Shown piece after piece: positions 24,679-33,453 of a DNA stretch of 64,000 nucleotides (positions within the stretch are counted from its first letter, which is position 1; every line of letters starts with the position of its first letter). The notes below the pieces were generated by a model. It ran no database searches. It saw nothing but the letters and a program-made list of their open reading frames with translations, and was not told the origin of the DNA. The stretch lies in the NCBI GenBank assembly GCA_945877425.1, contig CAMCRZ010000012.1, forward strand, positions 1 to 64,000. Reading direction: 5' to 3'. Position numbers and translations under genes: made by a program. This DNA is from an uncultured Treponema sp. Lineage in GTDB: Bacteria > Spirochaetota > Spirochaetia > Treponematales > Treponemataceae.

Positions 24679-24912
24679 TCATGAGTTCAAATCCTTGAAT
24701 AACTCTGCCGTTTCAGTAAAACCTTTTACGTTTGGGTCGCCGCTTATCTGCAAAGCTTCAAGCATTGCATCTGCAAGACGAGGACTTGGCTTCTGCTCTT
24801 CCGCTGTCTTCTGCTCGTAGCGATGTACAACATAGCCGATTATCTGCGAGATTTCCTCAAGGCATTCTTCAGGAGCATCTTTTATTTGTTCTAAGACAGA
24901 TTCATAAGACAT
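24679..24912 (-). CDS. small acidic protein, antitoxin-like, no toxin partner
   Basis: A 77-residue, mostly helical acidic protein. The ATG at 24912 is supported by GGAGG seven bases upstream; earlier in-frame starts are unsupported. The N-terminal SYESVLEQIKDAPEECLEEI, followed by a short hydrophobic stretch and HRYEQK, resembles the amino-terminal half of small type II antitoxins of the DUF2281 kind that are common in Treponema. The usual downstream toxin (PIN or RelE type) is absent: only 80 bases separate it from the RsmI-like gene. It could be an orphan or remnant, or a small regulator. A TATACT element lies just upstream. Confidence 0.6.
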   Translation of the reverse strand: MSYESVLEQIKDAPEECLEEISQIIGYVVHRYEQKTAEEQKPSPRLADAMLEALQISGDPNVKGFTETAELFKDLNS

Positions 24913-24974
24913 GGCACATCCTCCTTTTTCCAAAGTATAGCACGTTTCCCTTGATTTTACCATTGCAAACATAA

Positions 24975-25004
24975 TTGACATAATGCTGTAATTCTATTTA
25001 AAAT
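24975..25004 (+). promoter_or_regulatory. promoter of the acyltransferase gene
   Basis: Perfect TTGACA (24975-24980), an 18-base spacer and TAAAAT (24999-25004), about 28 bases before the ATG. Confidence 0.65.
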
Positions 25005-25032
25005 AAAAAACCATTCTATTTTTGAGGAATCT

Positions 25033-25923
25033 ATGAATAAAATACCTTTGTGTGAAAAATACGCTGAATTTTTTAAGAAATTATCTGTTCTTTCAACTGC
25101 TGCAGCTAAGATTGACGAAACAAACGTTTATCAGCCGGCAAATATGAACACCAGAAAAATAATGGACGCACTTGTTGAAGAAAACACTCTTCCAGAAAGT
25201 CACCTTGAAGGAAAAGAAAATTTCATTGATTTTTACGAGCAGGTAAAAGCAGGAAAAAGCGGACTTATTTTAATGGAGCATTATTCAAACACAGACTTGC
25301 CTTCTTTCTGCTACCTTCTGGAACATTCAGGAGACGAACGCCTTGCTGATCTTTCAAAACGCATAGTTGCAATTGCAGGAATGAAGCTTAACGAAGACAG
25401 CCCTGTTGTACGCTCTTTTGCCGAAAGTTTTTCACGTGTTGTAATTTACCCTACACGCTCTCTTGATAAAGCAGAAGCAACTGCCCAAAACGAAGAAGAA
25501 GCTAAAGCCGAAGAACAAAAAGCCAGAAAAATAAATATGGCTGCAATGCACGCAATGAGTGACTGCAAGAAACGTGGTGAAGTTATACTTGTTTTCCCAA
25601 GCGGCACACGTTATCGCCCAGGTCACCCTGAAACAAAAAAAGGTCTCCGTGAAATAGACAGTTACCTTCGTCTCTTTGACATTGTACTTCTCGTTTCAAT
25701 TAACGGAAGCATTCTTGATATTCAGGATGAAAATATGCTTCATGATCTTGTTGGCCCTGAAGTTACAATTTTTGGCGCACACAAAGTAATTGAATGTAAG
25801 TCATTTAGAAACGAATACCTTGCTTCACTTCCTGCAGATGAACCTGATCCAAAACAAAAGATGATAGATCACGTTATGGATTTACTTGACAAACAGCACG
25901 CAGAAATAGAAGCAAAAAAGTAA
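25033..25923 (+). CDS. 1-acylglycerol/glycerol-3-phosphate acyltransferase-like protein
   Basis: A 296-residue PlsC/PlsB-type acyltransferase for phospholipid synthesis. The catalytic H-x4-D is HYSNTD near residue 84, block III is FPSGTRYRPG near residue 193 (usual FPEGTRS), and SINGSILD follows as a later block. There is no membrane helix, so it probably works peripherally on the cytoplasmic side. A Glu/Lys-rich insert near residues 155-172 is unusual. GAGGA precedes the ATG. The DNA methyltransferase gene follows by 30 bases and may be co-transcribed. Soluble plant-chloroplast-type GPAT is another possible description. Confidence 0.85.
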   Translation: MNKIPLCEKYAEFFKKLSVLSTAAAKIDETNVYQPANMNTRKIMDALVEENTLPESHLEGKENFIDFYEQVKAGKSGLILMEHYSNTDLPSFCYLLEHSGDERLADLSKRIVAIAGMKLNEDSPVVRSFAESFSRVVIYPTRSLDKAEATAQNEEEAKAEEQKARKINMAAMHAMSDCKKRGEVILVFPSGTRYRPGHPETKKGLREIDSYLRLFDIVLLVSINGSILDIQDENMLHDLVGPEVTIFGAHKVIECKSFRNEYLASLPADEPDPKQKMIDHVMDLLDKQHAEIEAKK

Positions 25924-25953
25924 TTACTGCCAGCCGCCTGGTTTTACAGAAAA

Positions 25954-26913
25954 ATGAAATCTTCAAGAAACAAAACTCTGGACATTACAGTTGAAGAAGG
26001 CAGAATTTTTTTTGAAAAGTGCCTTAACTTAAAAAGCAAGGATTTAAATCAGGAAGGGAATTTTTCCACAGAGCAGATTTTGAACAAGACAATTTGCGGC
26101 GATACTTTTGCTGTAATGGAAAAACTTCCCCGCAGTTTTGTGGACTTAGCCGTAATTGATCCGCCTTACAACTTAACGAAAACTTACGCTGAAAAAAAAA
26201 TAGCCGAAACTTCCAGAGAAAAATATTTTGAATACACTCAAACATGGCTTGAAAAACTTTTGCCTTTACTAAAAAACAACAGCTCTCTTTACATTTGCTG
26301 TGACTGGAAAAGTTCCATTGTAATTGCAGACGTTCTTGTAAAATTTGAAGAAGAAAAAAAGCTGATTATTCAAAACAGAATTACATGGCAGCGTGAAAAA
26401 GGAAGAGGCGCAAAAGAAAACTGGAAAAATTCAATGGAAGACATTTGGTTCTGCACAATAAGCAGCAACTTTACGTTTAACCTTGATGATGTAAAAATCC
26501 GGCGGAAAGTAATTGCACCTTACAAAGAAAACGGCAAGCCAAAAGACTGGACTGAAAATGAAAAAGGCAACTACAGAGACACTTGCCCCGGAAATTTCTG
26601 GGACGACATTTCAATTCCATTCTGGAGCATGGCTGAAAATACGGCACATCCAACTCAAAAACCTGAAAAACTTATTGCCAAACTTATTCTTGCTTCAAGT
26701 AAAAAAGGTGATGTTGTTTTTGACCCTTTTTGCGGAAGCGGAACAACAAGCGTAACTGCTAAAAAACTGGAACGTAATTATTGCGGCATAGAATTAAGCG
26801 AACAGTTCTGTACGTGGTGCGAAAAGCGCCTTTGTGATGCTGAAAAAGACAAATCAATTCAAGGTTACAGCAACGGCATTTTCTGGGAAAGAAATTCAAA
26901 ACCGGAAGTCTAG
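25954..26913 (+). CDS. site-specific DNA methyltransferase (beta class, DPPY), apparently solitary
   Basis: A 319-residue amino-methyltransferase. The catalytic motif IV VIDPPYNL is near residue 69, and the AdoMet-binding motif I FDPFCGSGTT is near residue 252, preceded by HPTQKPEKLI: the order DPPY before FxGxG defines the beta class. The residues between form the target-recognition segment (for example TWQREKGRGAKENWKNSMED). It would methylate adenine-N6 or cytosine-N4 within a short DNA site that cannot be predicted by eye. No restriction endonuclease is adjacent, so it may act in epigenetic regulation or replication timing. There is no clear ribosome site; it follows the acyltransferase gene closely. 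Confidence 0.92.
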   Translation: MKSSRNKTLDITVEEGRIFFEKCLNLKSKDLNQEGNFSTEQILNKTICGDTFAVMEKLPRSFVDLAVIDPPYNLTKTYAEKKIAETSREKYFEYTQTWLEKLLPLLKNNSSLYICCDWKSSIVIADVLVKFEEEKKLIIQNRITWQREKGRGAKENWKNSMEDIWFCTISSNFTFNLDDVKIRRKVIAPYKENGKPKDWTENEKGNYRDTCPGNFWDDISIPFWSMAENTAHPTQKPEKLIAKLILASSKKGDVVFDPFCGSGTTSVTAKKLERNYCGIELSEQFCTWCEKRLCDAEKDKSIQGYSNGIFWERNSKPEV

Positions 26914-26961
26914 CCCTACGTTTTCCATAAGCGTAAACAAATCTGAATTCACATTTTAAAG

Positions 26962-26990
26962 TTGATATCAATCAATTTAGGGATTATAAT
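26962..26990 (+). promoter_or_regulatory. eda promoter
   Basis: TTGATA (26962-26967), a 17-base spacer and a perfect TATAAT (26985-26990). GGAG lies just before the ATG at 27009, giving a short leader. Confidence 0.75.
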
Positions 26991-27008
26991 TTACTAGCAA
27001 AAATTTTT

Positions 27009-27671
27009 ATGGAGAACACAATGTTTGACGAATTATCAGAAAAAATCAAAAATGCAAGAATTATTCCTGTTGTAAAAATGGACGATACTGAAAAAGCAGT
27101 TCCTCTGGCAAAAGCTCTTCTTGAAGGAGGAATTTCGGCAATAGAAATAACTTTCCGCACTACAGAAGGTGAAGCAGGCTATAAAAAAATTGCTGAATGT
27201 ATAAAAAAAGTCAGCACCGAAGTTCCGCAAATGCTTGTTGGAGCAGGAACAGTCATAAATCCGTCTTTGGCAGAAAAAGCAGTTGAAGCAGGAGCTCAGT
27301 TTATAGTTTCTCCCGGATTTAATCCTTCTACAGTTGACTGGTGCATAGCAAAAAATGTTCCTGTTTATCCTGGAGTAAACAACCCAAGTTTAGTTGAAGT
27401 TGCACTGGAAAAAGGCTTAAGCGTTCTCAAATTTTTTCCTGCAGAAGTCAGCGGCGGCACTAAAATGCTAAAGGCTCTGGCAGGACCGTTTCCTACAGTA
27501 AAGTTTATGGCAACCGGCGGAATAAGCGAAAAAAACGTAAAGGAATACTTCGGATGCAAAAATCTTGTTGCAGTTGGCGGCAGCTGGATGGTAAGCGAAA
27601 CTCTTATTAACGAAAAAAACTGGCAGGAAATTACACGCCTTTCAAAAGAAGCTCTGGCTGCATTAGACTAA
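27009..27671 (+). CDS. eda: 2-dehydro-3-deoxy-phosphogluconate (KDPG/KHG) aldolase
   Basis: A 220-residue class I aldolase cleaving KDPG to pyruvate and glyceraldehyde-3-phosphate. Features: RIIPVVKMDD at the N-terminus, the catalytic glutamate in AIEITFRT near residue 45, GAGTVINPS, FIVSPGFNP, and the Schiff-base lysine in LKFFPAE near residue 140; the phosphate loop ATGGIS follows. It stands alone with its own promoter; neither edd nor uronate genes are nearby. It is convergent with the ModF-like gene with five bases between. Confidence 0.95.
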   Translation: MENTMFDELSEKIKNARIIPVVKMDDTEKAVPLAKALLEGGISAIEITFRTTEGEAGYKKIAECIKKVSTEVPQMLVGAGTVINPSLAEKAVEAGAQFIVSPGFNPSTVDWCIAKNVPVYPGVNNPSLVEVALEKGLSVLKFFPAEVSGGTKMLKALAGPFPTVKFMATGGISEKNVKEYFGCKNLVAVGGSWMVSETLINEKNWQEITRLSKEALAALD

Positions 27672-27676
27672 TTTTT

Positions 27677-29281
27677 TTACTCATCAACTTCAGCAGAAAT
27701 GATTTTATACATGGGACTTTCACCTGGATGAAGTTCAAGTATATGCTTTTCGCAGGGACGGACTTCACTTGCATCATGAGTTACATGAAGTAAAGTTGTA
27801 GTTCCCGTTTCTGCAACAGTTTCTATTAAATCAAGAAGCTTTTCCCTGTAATCTTCATCAAGACCATGGCAAGGTTCATCTAAAATAAGCACTTCAGGAG
27901 ACTTTACTGCTGCCCTTAAAATTAAAATTGCACGCTGTTCTCCGTAACTTAATTCAGAAAACATTTCATTTTCCCTGCCTTCAAATCCGCCTAATTTAAG
28001 CCAAGCCTTTGCAGTTGCAGTTTCTACATCAGTTGGAAATTCGTAAAGCCCTATGCTGTCGTGAAAACCGCTGATTATTACGTTTGCAAGAGTTGTACCG
28101 CCAACCATTCTGTATTCAACGTGAAGCCTGTAACTTACAATTCCAAGTTTTTTCTTAATGTCCCAGATTGATTCTCCTGAGCCGCGCCTGTTTCCAAAAA
28201 GCCTTATGTTTTCCCTGAATACCTGATTGTTGTCTCCAGTTATAAGTTCCAGAATCGTAGTTTTTCCTGAACCGTTTGGTCCACGGATAAGCCAGTGAAC
28301 GCCTCTTTTTACTTCCCAGTTGAAATTTACAAGAACTTTATTTTCGCCCCAGCCCACATTTACGTTTTCAAAACTGATTAAGTTTTTGTCTTTTTCGCTT
28401 TCAGGAACAATTTCCCGTTCAGAAAGAATGTCGCTTTCCCTGCGGATTTTTTCAAGTTCAGCAAGGAATTGTTTTTTCTGTTCATACTTTACTTTTTCTT
28501 TTTCAGCATTTCTTACGGCAAGAAGATTTTCATAAGACTCTTTACTTCCGCAAAACGAAACTTTTTTGTTACTGAATTCAATTACTTTGTTAATGCTTGA
28601 AGGTATTTCCTGATATCGCTCCATGCACAAAATAACGTGAGGATAAGGAGAATCTTCACTTCCGGAAAGCTGTTTTCCTGCAATGGTATCAAAAAACTCA
28701 AGAAGAATTTTCCTGCTTTCTACATCAAGTCCTGCAAATGGATCGCTTAAAATAAGAAGCTGACTGCCGCTTAACAACGCCCTGCATAACAATGTGCGCC
28801 TTATTTCTCCTGTAGACATATAGCGCAGTCCTCTGTCCAGAATTTTTTCCACACCGCACAATTTTACTTGAGGCAAAGTTTCCAGTCTTGCAGCTATTGG
28901 AGGAAGAGGTGCATTTTTTTTGGAAGAACCGCCTAAAACTTCGCAGATATATTGCCTTCCTGTCCGCCCGATATCTTCTTTGTCCATATATTCACTTTCA
29001 TCTCTTTCACGCTCTTCTTCAATAAGGGCAGCCGCTTTTTCCAAAGAAACAAGTGCAACGTTGTTTTTAAAAACTGATGAACAAAATGAATCCGGACTGT
29101 TATCAGGAATGAATTCATACTTTCCGGCAAGTGCTTCTACGAAAGATGATTTTCCTCCGCCATTCGGTCCAATAACAAGCCATGCTTCCTGAGAATTAAG
29201 CTGAAAACTTACATTTTCCAGAATTTTAGAACCGTTTTTTTCAATAGAGCAATTTTTTATTGAAATGAGATTTCTTTCCAT
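27677..29281 (-). CDS. modF: ModF-like protein with two ABC ATPase domains
   Basis: A 534-residue soluble protein with two ABC nucleotide-binding domains in one chain and no membrane part. Domain 1 has GPNGGGKSS near residue 37 and the signature MSTGEIRR; domain 2 has GPNGSGKTT near residue 342 and the signature LSYGEQRA, with LDEPCHGLDEDY as Walker B and D-loop. A charged helical linker (about 260-300) separates them. It resembles E. coli ModF/PhrA, whose role is obscure (linked to molybdate gene clusters and, historically, photorepair). No molybdate transporter is near. It is monocistronic. Confidence 0.88.
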   Translation of the reverse strand: MERNLISIKNCSIEKNGSKILENVSFQLNSQEAWLVIGPNGGGKSSFVEALAGKYEFIPDNSPDSFCSSVFKNNVALVSLEKAAALIEEERERDESEYMDKEDIGRTGRQYICEVLGGSSKKNAPLPPIAARLETLPQVKLCGVEKILDRGLRYMSTGEIRRTLLCRALLSGSQLLILSDPFAGLDVESRKILLEFFDTIAGKQLSGSEDSPYPHVILCMERYQEIPSSINKVIEFSNKKVSFCGSKESYENLLAVRNAEKEKVKYEQKKQFLAELEKIRRESDILSEREIVPESEKDKNLISFENVNVGWGENKVLVNFNWEVKRGVHWLIRGPNGSGKTTILELITGDNNQVFRENIRLFGNRRGSGESIWDIKKKLGIVSYRLHVEYRMVGGTTLANVIISGFHDSIGLYEFPTDVETATAKAWLKLGGFEGRENEMFSELSYGEQRAILILRAAVKSPEVLILDEPCHGLDEDYREKLLDLIETVAETGTTTLLHVTHDASEVRPCEKHILELHPGESPMYKIISAEVDE

Positions 29282-29346
29282 AAGTAAGTTATACCATTTT
29301 AAGATTAGAATTTAAATGAAATACTGAAATAAATCAGCATATAAAC

Positions 29347-29380
29347 AAAAAAAGCACAGCTTTATAAAAAACCGTGCTTT
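29347..29380 (-). terminator. terminator of the CBM48 gene
   Basis: AAAGCAC/GTGCTTT stem with a 16-base loop and seven T on the minus strand; about 75 bases past the stop. Confidence 0.85.
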
Positions 29381-29454
29381 GTAAATGCCAAAAATTTTTT
29401 TAGGAAAATCTTACGGCACTTTAGATAAATAAAGTTCAGAAAGCAAACTAAAAA

Positions 29455-29775
29455 TTACTTTTTAATTGTGCTTACAACAGAATTGTCTGTGTGTGAAAAA
29501 GGTGCTGGAATATATTTATCAGCTTCCCAGTCATTTTCCCAATGCTTTCCATCGAGAAGATATCTAAACTGATATTCCTTTCCTACTTCTAATGTGAGAG
29601 AAACAGAAAAAGATCCGTCCTTATTCTTCTTAAGTGGAGTATCAGTGCTGCTCCAGCTGTTGAAATCACCTGCAATAGTTACGGACTCTGCGCCATGTGC
29701 TGCTTCTTCCGACACTGAGAAAGTTACCTTACACTTTCCAGGACAGTTTTTTGGAAAAGTCTTTTTTAAAGCCAT
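29455..29775 (-). CDS. standalone CBM48 (glycogen-binding/isoamylase N-terminal) protein
   Basis: A 106-residue protein consisting almost solely of a CBM48-type beta sandwich: VTFSVSEEAAHGAESVTIAGD, then FNSWSSTDTPLKKNKDGSF, LEVGKEYQFRYLLDG and WENDWEADKYIPAP. In branching enzymes and isoamylases this module precedes the catalytic domain; AMPK-beta-like single modules bind glycogen. There is no signal peptide, so it would act in the cytoplasm, perhaps as a glycogen-associated regulator. GGAG precedes the ATG. It has its own terminator. No glycogen gene is adjacent. Confidence 0.88.
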   Translation of the reverse strand: MALKKTFPKNCPGKCKVTFSVSEEAAHGAESVTIAGDFNSWSSTDTPLKKNKDGSFSVSLTLEVGKEYQFRYLLDGKHWENDWEADKYIPAPFSHTDNSVVSTIKK

Positions 29776-29958
29776 TGTTTAACTCCATTTTCTTTAGATA
29801 TATACTTTTGCAAGTAGTACCTAATTATACGTTATTAAATAAAAACCCACAACTAGATTAACGTTGTATAACTAACTTTTATAGTAAAAACTGATTTTAT
29901 TCAATACTTTTTTCTTATTTAAATTGAATTTCGTGTAAAATTAAAGCCCCTGCTTAAA

Positions 29959-29974
29959 GTGAAAACCTTTTCAC
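29959..29974 (-). terminator. compact inverted repeat after the hydrolase gene
   Basis: GTGAAAA and TTTTCAC around two bases, six bases after the stop at 29981. It could end the riboflavin operon transcript, though a T run is lacking. Confidence 0.35.
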
Positions 29975-29980
29975 CTTGAT

Positions 29981-30952
29981 TTATTTGCTACTTTCCTGTT
30001 CATTAAAAAAACTATCTGTAAAAGAGTTTATTGTTTTCATATAAGTTTTAAAACTTTCGCCGGAAATTTTTTCGCCAGGTTCATCTTCAAGTTCCAGTTT
30101 TTTCTTTTTACATTTAGTGGCAAAATATAATTCATCCAGCATTTCAAAGGGAACCCTACTGTTATTTTTGCTGTGAATAAAAAGAACTGGCACTTTTAAA
30201 AATGCAATGTCTGTAAGCGGAGATGCTTCACTAAACTCAAAACCAAATTTATTTTTTGAAAACTTAGAGGCAACTGTTAAAACAGGAAACGGCCCAAGAT
30301 TGTATTCACTTTTCATTTTAAATACAAACTGATTCCATGCACTTGTGTAACAGCTGTCAGCTATAACGCAGACAACATTTTCCGGAAGTTCTGAACCTGC
30401 ACATATAATGCCTGCCGCACCCATTGAAACGCCGAAGAGAAAAATCTTTGCATTACTGTCACGCTCCGTTAAAAAACTACACCAGGACAAAACATCATTT
30501 TTGGAATAAAAGCCCATATCCATGCACTTTCCGTCGCTCCAGCCGTGTCCCCGCAAACCTGGAACAAGTACATTAAAATTTTTTTCGTGAAAATTTTTTG
30601 CAAGAAAAGACATTTCCCTTGGTTCTGATTTATATCCGTGGAAAAAAATTCCGTAGTTGTGACTTTCATTTTCAGCTGCTGCAAAATATCCGTTTAAATA
30701 AATATTGTCAAAACTAAGAATGGAAAAGACTTTTGAATTTTCTTTAAGCCAGCTGTAACATTGCGACAGTTCATCTGCCGGAGCTTCGCTTTGAGTCTGC
30801 TGAAAAATGTAATACTGGGAATCTCTGGAATATTCAGGAACAACTGGTGATGTAAATTCTGCCAGAATATAATTTGCGCCAAGAAGAAGTGAAACTGTAA
30901 CCACTGCAATCAGCACAAAAACCGGTATAAAAATTTTTGTTCTTAACTTCAT
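29981..30952 (-). CDS. alpha/beta hydrolase, membrane-anchored
   Basis: A 323-residue protein with an N-terminal hydrophobic anchor (residues about 7-30, IFIPVFVLIAVVTVSLLLGA) and an alpha/beta-hydrolase domain facing the periplasm: the oxyanion region FFHGYKSEP near residue 126, the nucleophile elbow GVSMGAAG near residue 190 (Ser), an acidic residue near HSKNNSRVP and a late histidine not certain. It belongs to the BAAT/thioesterase-like or Bem46 hydrolases. It lies 21 bases downstream of ribH with no ribosome site and may be the last gene of the riboflavin operon, although no functional link is apparent. Confidence 0.82.
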   Translation of the reverse strand: MKLRTKIFIPVFVLIAVVTVSLLLGANYILAEFTSPVVPEYSRDSQYYIFQQTQSEAPADELSQCYSWLKENSKVFSILSFDNIYLNGYFAAAENESHNYGIFFHGYKSEPREMSFLAKNFHEKNFNVLVPGLRGHGWSDGKCMDMGFYSKNDVLSWCSFLTERDSNAKIFLFGVSMGAAGIICAGSELPENVVCVIADSCYTSAWNQFVFKMKSEYNLGPFPVLTVASKFSKNKFGFEFSEASPLTDIAFLKVPVLFIHSKNNSRVPFEMLDELYFATKCKKKKLELEDEPGEKISGESFKTYMKTINSFTDSFFNEQESSK

Positions 30953-30973
30953 GGCTACAGTCTATCATAAATT

Positions 30974-31438
30974 TTAAATTTGTTTGAGCATATTTACCAT
31001 TTCAATTGCACCAAGAGCACAATCGTAGCCTTTGTTTCCCGCTTTTGTTCCTGCACGTTCAATTGCCTGCTGAATTGTATCAGTTGTAAGGATACCGAAC
31101 ATTACAGGAATTTCTGAGTTAAGGCTTACCTGGGCAACTCCTTTTGAAACTTCGGCACAAACGTAATCGTAGTGACTTGTTGCTCCACGAATAACTGCAC
31201 CTAAACAAATAAGTGCATCGTACTTTTTGCTTTCTGCCATTTTTTTTGCTGCTACAGGAATTTCAAATGAGCCTGGAACCCAGCACAAATCAATGTTTTC
31301 TTCTGCAACATCGTGACGCAAAAGTGCATCTCTTGCTCCTTCAATAAGTTTTGAAACAATGAATTCGTTAAATCTTGCTGCTACAATTCCAACTTTCATT
31401 GATGAAGCGTTTACTAATTTTCCTTCGATAATGTTCAT
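30974..31438 (-). CDS. ribH: 6,7-dimethyl-8-ribityllumazine synthase
   Basis: A 154-residue lumazine synthase combining 5-amino-6-ribitylaminouracil with 3,4-dihydroxy-2-butanone-4-phosphate. Diagnostic segments are [15 protein letters not shown] near residue 21, [13 protein letters not shown] near residue 53, [15 protein letters not shown] near residue 80 (with the catalytic histidine) and [16 protein letters not shown]. Family members usually form a 60-mer or pentamer. It has a GGAG ribosome site and lies 81 bases after ribBA in the same direction, the fourth riboflavin gene of the cluster. Confidence 0.97.
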   Translation of the reverse strand: MNIIEGKLVNASSMKVGIVAARFNEFIVSKLIEGARDALLRHDVAEENIDLCWVPGSFEIPVAAKKMAESKKYDALICLGAVIRGATSHYDYVCAEVSKGVAQVSLNSEIPVMFGILTTDTIQQAIERAGTKAGNKGYDCALGAIEMVNMLKQI

Positions 31439-31519
31439 ATTTTCTCCTCGTACTTTTATGATTCGGGTTGTTCAGCAGTTCGGATTTACAGCAGAACTTT
31501 TAAACGTCACCCGTTGATT

Positions 31520-32737
31520 TTATTTTGTGTAATTTAAAATGTGTCCCATTCTGACTGCTTTTGTTTTAAGGTAAAATTCATCTTGCTTGCGGACAGGCAT
31601 TTCTATAGGAATACGTTCTGTAATTTCAAGACCGCACTCTTCTTTGTTAAGGCCGTACACTTTCTGCGGATTGTTTGTCATAAGCTTAAGTTTTGAAATT
31701 CCCAGATCACGCAAAATCTGAACACCGCAATTGTAATCTCTGGCATCTTCAGGCAAACCAAGGGCAAGGTTAGCGTCAACTGTATCAAGACCTTCGTCCT
31801 GCAAAGCATAAGCACGTATTTTATTCAGCAAGCCAATTCCACGACCTTCCTGCCTTAGGTAAACAAGAACGCCTCTACCTTCTTTTTCAATTTGAGACAT
31901 TGCTGCTGCAAACTGATCACCGCAATCACACTTAAGGGAACCAAAAGCATCTCCTGTCAGACATTCGCTGTGAACTCTTCCAAGAACTGGCTCACCGTTG
32001 CTTACATCGCCTAAAACTAAAGCTGCATGTTCTACACCTGTAACTAAATCCTTGTAGCCGTAAATTTTAAACTGACCGTATTTTGTAGGAAGATTTGCAC
32101 AGGCTATCCGCTCAACAATTTTTTCGTGACTTTTTCTGTAAGTAATTAAATCTGCAATGCTTACAAGTTTCATATTCCATTTTTCTGCAAGCTGAACTAA
32201 TTCCGGCAAACGTGCCATGTGTCCGTCATCACTCATAATTTCACAGCAAAGTCCTGCTTCTTCAAGACCAGCTAAACGGCACAAGTCAACTGTTGCTTCT
32301 GTGTGACCATTGCGCTCAAACACGCCGTTTCTTTTTGCAATAAGCGGAAACATATGACCTGGACGTCTGAAACTTTCGGCTGTAGTTGAATCATCTGTAA
32401 GGGCTATTGCTGTTGCACTTCTGTCGTAAGCACTTATTCCTGTTGATGTAGAAATATGGTCAACTGAAACTGTAAAAGCCGTTTCGTGATTGTCAGTGTT
32501 TGTGGCTGTCATTGGAGCAAAATTAAACTTAGCTGCAATTTCTTCGCTTACCGGCATGCATATTAAGCCACGTGCGTACTTAGCAATGAAATTTACGTTT
32601 TCAGGAGTTGCGTATTTTGCTGCAACAATTAAGTCGCCTTCGTTTTCCCTGTCTTCATCATCAACAACCATGATGATTTTTCCCTGCCTTAAATCTTCAA
32701 GGGCTTCACTTATCGGACTGAATTTTATTTCTTCCAC
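31520..32737 (-). CDS. ribBA: bifunctional 3,4-dihydroxy-2-butanone-4-phosphate synthase / GTP cyclohydrolase II
   Basis: A 405-residue fusion supplying both precursors of lumazine. The N-terminal RibB part shows [12 protein letters not shown] near residue 21 and RPGHMFPL near residue 121; the C-terminal RibA part has the zinc site C-x10-C-x-C ([18 protein letters not shown]) and the RQEGRGIGL loop. The start is GTG at 32737, five bases after GGAGG; an ATG one base upstream is out of frame. It lies between ribE and ribH. Confidence 0.96.
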   Translation of the reverse strand: MEEIKFSPISEALEDLRQGKIIMVVDDEDRENEGDLIVAAKYATPENVNFIAKYARGLICMPVSEEIAAKFNFAPMTATNTDNHETAFTVSVDHISTSTGISAYDRSATAIALTDDSTTAESFRRPGHMFPLIAKRNGVFERNGHTEATVDLCRLAGLEEAGLCCEIMSDDGHMARLPELVQLAEKWNMKLVSIADLITYRKSHEKIVERIACANLPTKYGQFKIYGYKDLVTGVEHAALVLGDVSNGEPVLGRVHSECLTGDAFGSLKCDCGDQFAAAMSQIEKEGRGVLVYLRQEGRGIGLLNKIRAYALQDEGLDTVDANLALGLPEDARDYNCGVQILRDLGISKLKLMTNNPQKVYGLNKEECGLEITERIPIEMPVRKQDEFYLKTKAVRMGHILNYTK

Positions 32738-32758
32738 ATTTGCCTCCGCTTTTTTCGT

Positions 32759-33427
32759 TTAATGGAAACTTGGAAAATCTGCCATAAAATTTTCCAGATT
32801 ATTTTTATCATCTTCAAAAGACTTTTCACTTTGGAGTTTTACGAAACGCTCAACGTACTTGCCCACAACATCGCACTCAATGTTTACAACTGAACCGTTT
32901 TCTTTTCTGCACAAAGTTGTATTTGCCCAAGTGTGAGGAATTACGGCAACTGTAAAAACGCAATCACTTCCGCTTTTTTCCACAGACGCAACCGTTAAGC
33001 TTATTCCGTCAACTGTAACTGAACCTTTTTCGATTATGTATCTGCCTGTATTTTCTGAAACGCAAACTGAAACGTTTACAGCATTGTCTTCTTTAGTCCA
33101 CCCGGCAATTTTTCCTGTACCGTCAATGTGACCGCTTACAATATGTCCGCCAAATCTTCCGTCTGCTTTCATTGCACGCTCAAGATTTACGAAGCTTCCG
33201 TTTATAAGGCTGCCAAGAGAAGTTCTGCGAAAAGTTTCAGGCGTAACATCGGCACTGAAAGAAGAAGAAGATTTTTCTGTTACGGTAAGGCACACACCGT
33301 TTACGGCAACGCTTTCTCCAAGTGCAAACTCTTTTGCAAAACTGCACTCAACGTCAAGCACAAGGGAACTGCCGCTTTGAGAAATTGATTTTACTTTACC
33401 GCACTCTTCAACTAATCCTGTAAACAT
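32759..33427 (-). CDS. ribE: riboflavin synthase alpha chain
   Basis: A 222-residue enzyme dismutating two lumazines into riboflavin and a pyrimidine. The start MFTGLVEECG is the family signature. Two homologous lumazine-binding halves follow (about 1-97 and 98-200): GESVAVNGVCLTV in the first and GSVTVDGISLTV in the second, with GGHIVSGHIDGTG between. The C-terminal 20 residues extend beyond the usual end. AGGGA precedes the ATG; ribBA starts 21 bases on. Confidence 0.96.
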   Translation of the reverse strand: MFTGLVEECGKVKSISQSGSSLVLDVECSFAKEFALGESVAVNGVCLTVTEKSSSSFSADVTPETFRRTSLGSLINGSFVNLERAMKADGRFGGHIVSGHIDGTGKIAGWTKEDNAVNVSVCVSENTGRYIIEKGSVTVDGISLTVASVEKSGSDCVFTVAVIPHTWANTTLCRKENGSVVNIECDVVGKYVERFVKLQSEKSFEDDKNNLENFMADFPSFH

Positions 33428-33453
33428 TTTATCTTTCCCTGATGATTTTGAAT

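Noticed and set aside
25954-26913. Complete restriction-modification locus
   Set aside because: Neighbouring genes are an acyltransferase and KDPG aldolase; no endonuclease is present.
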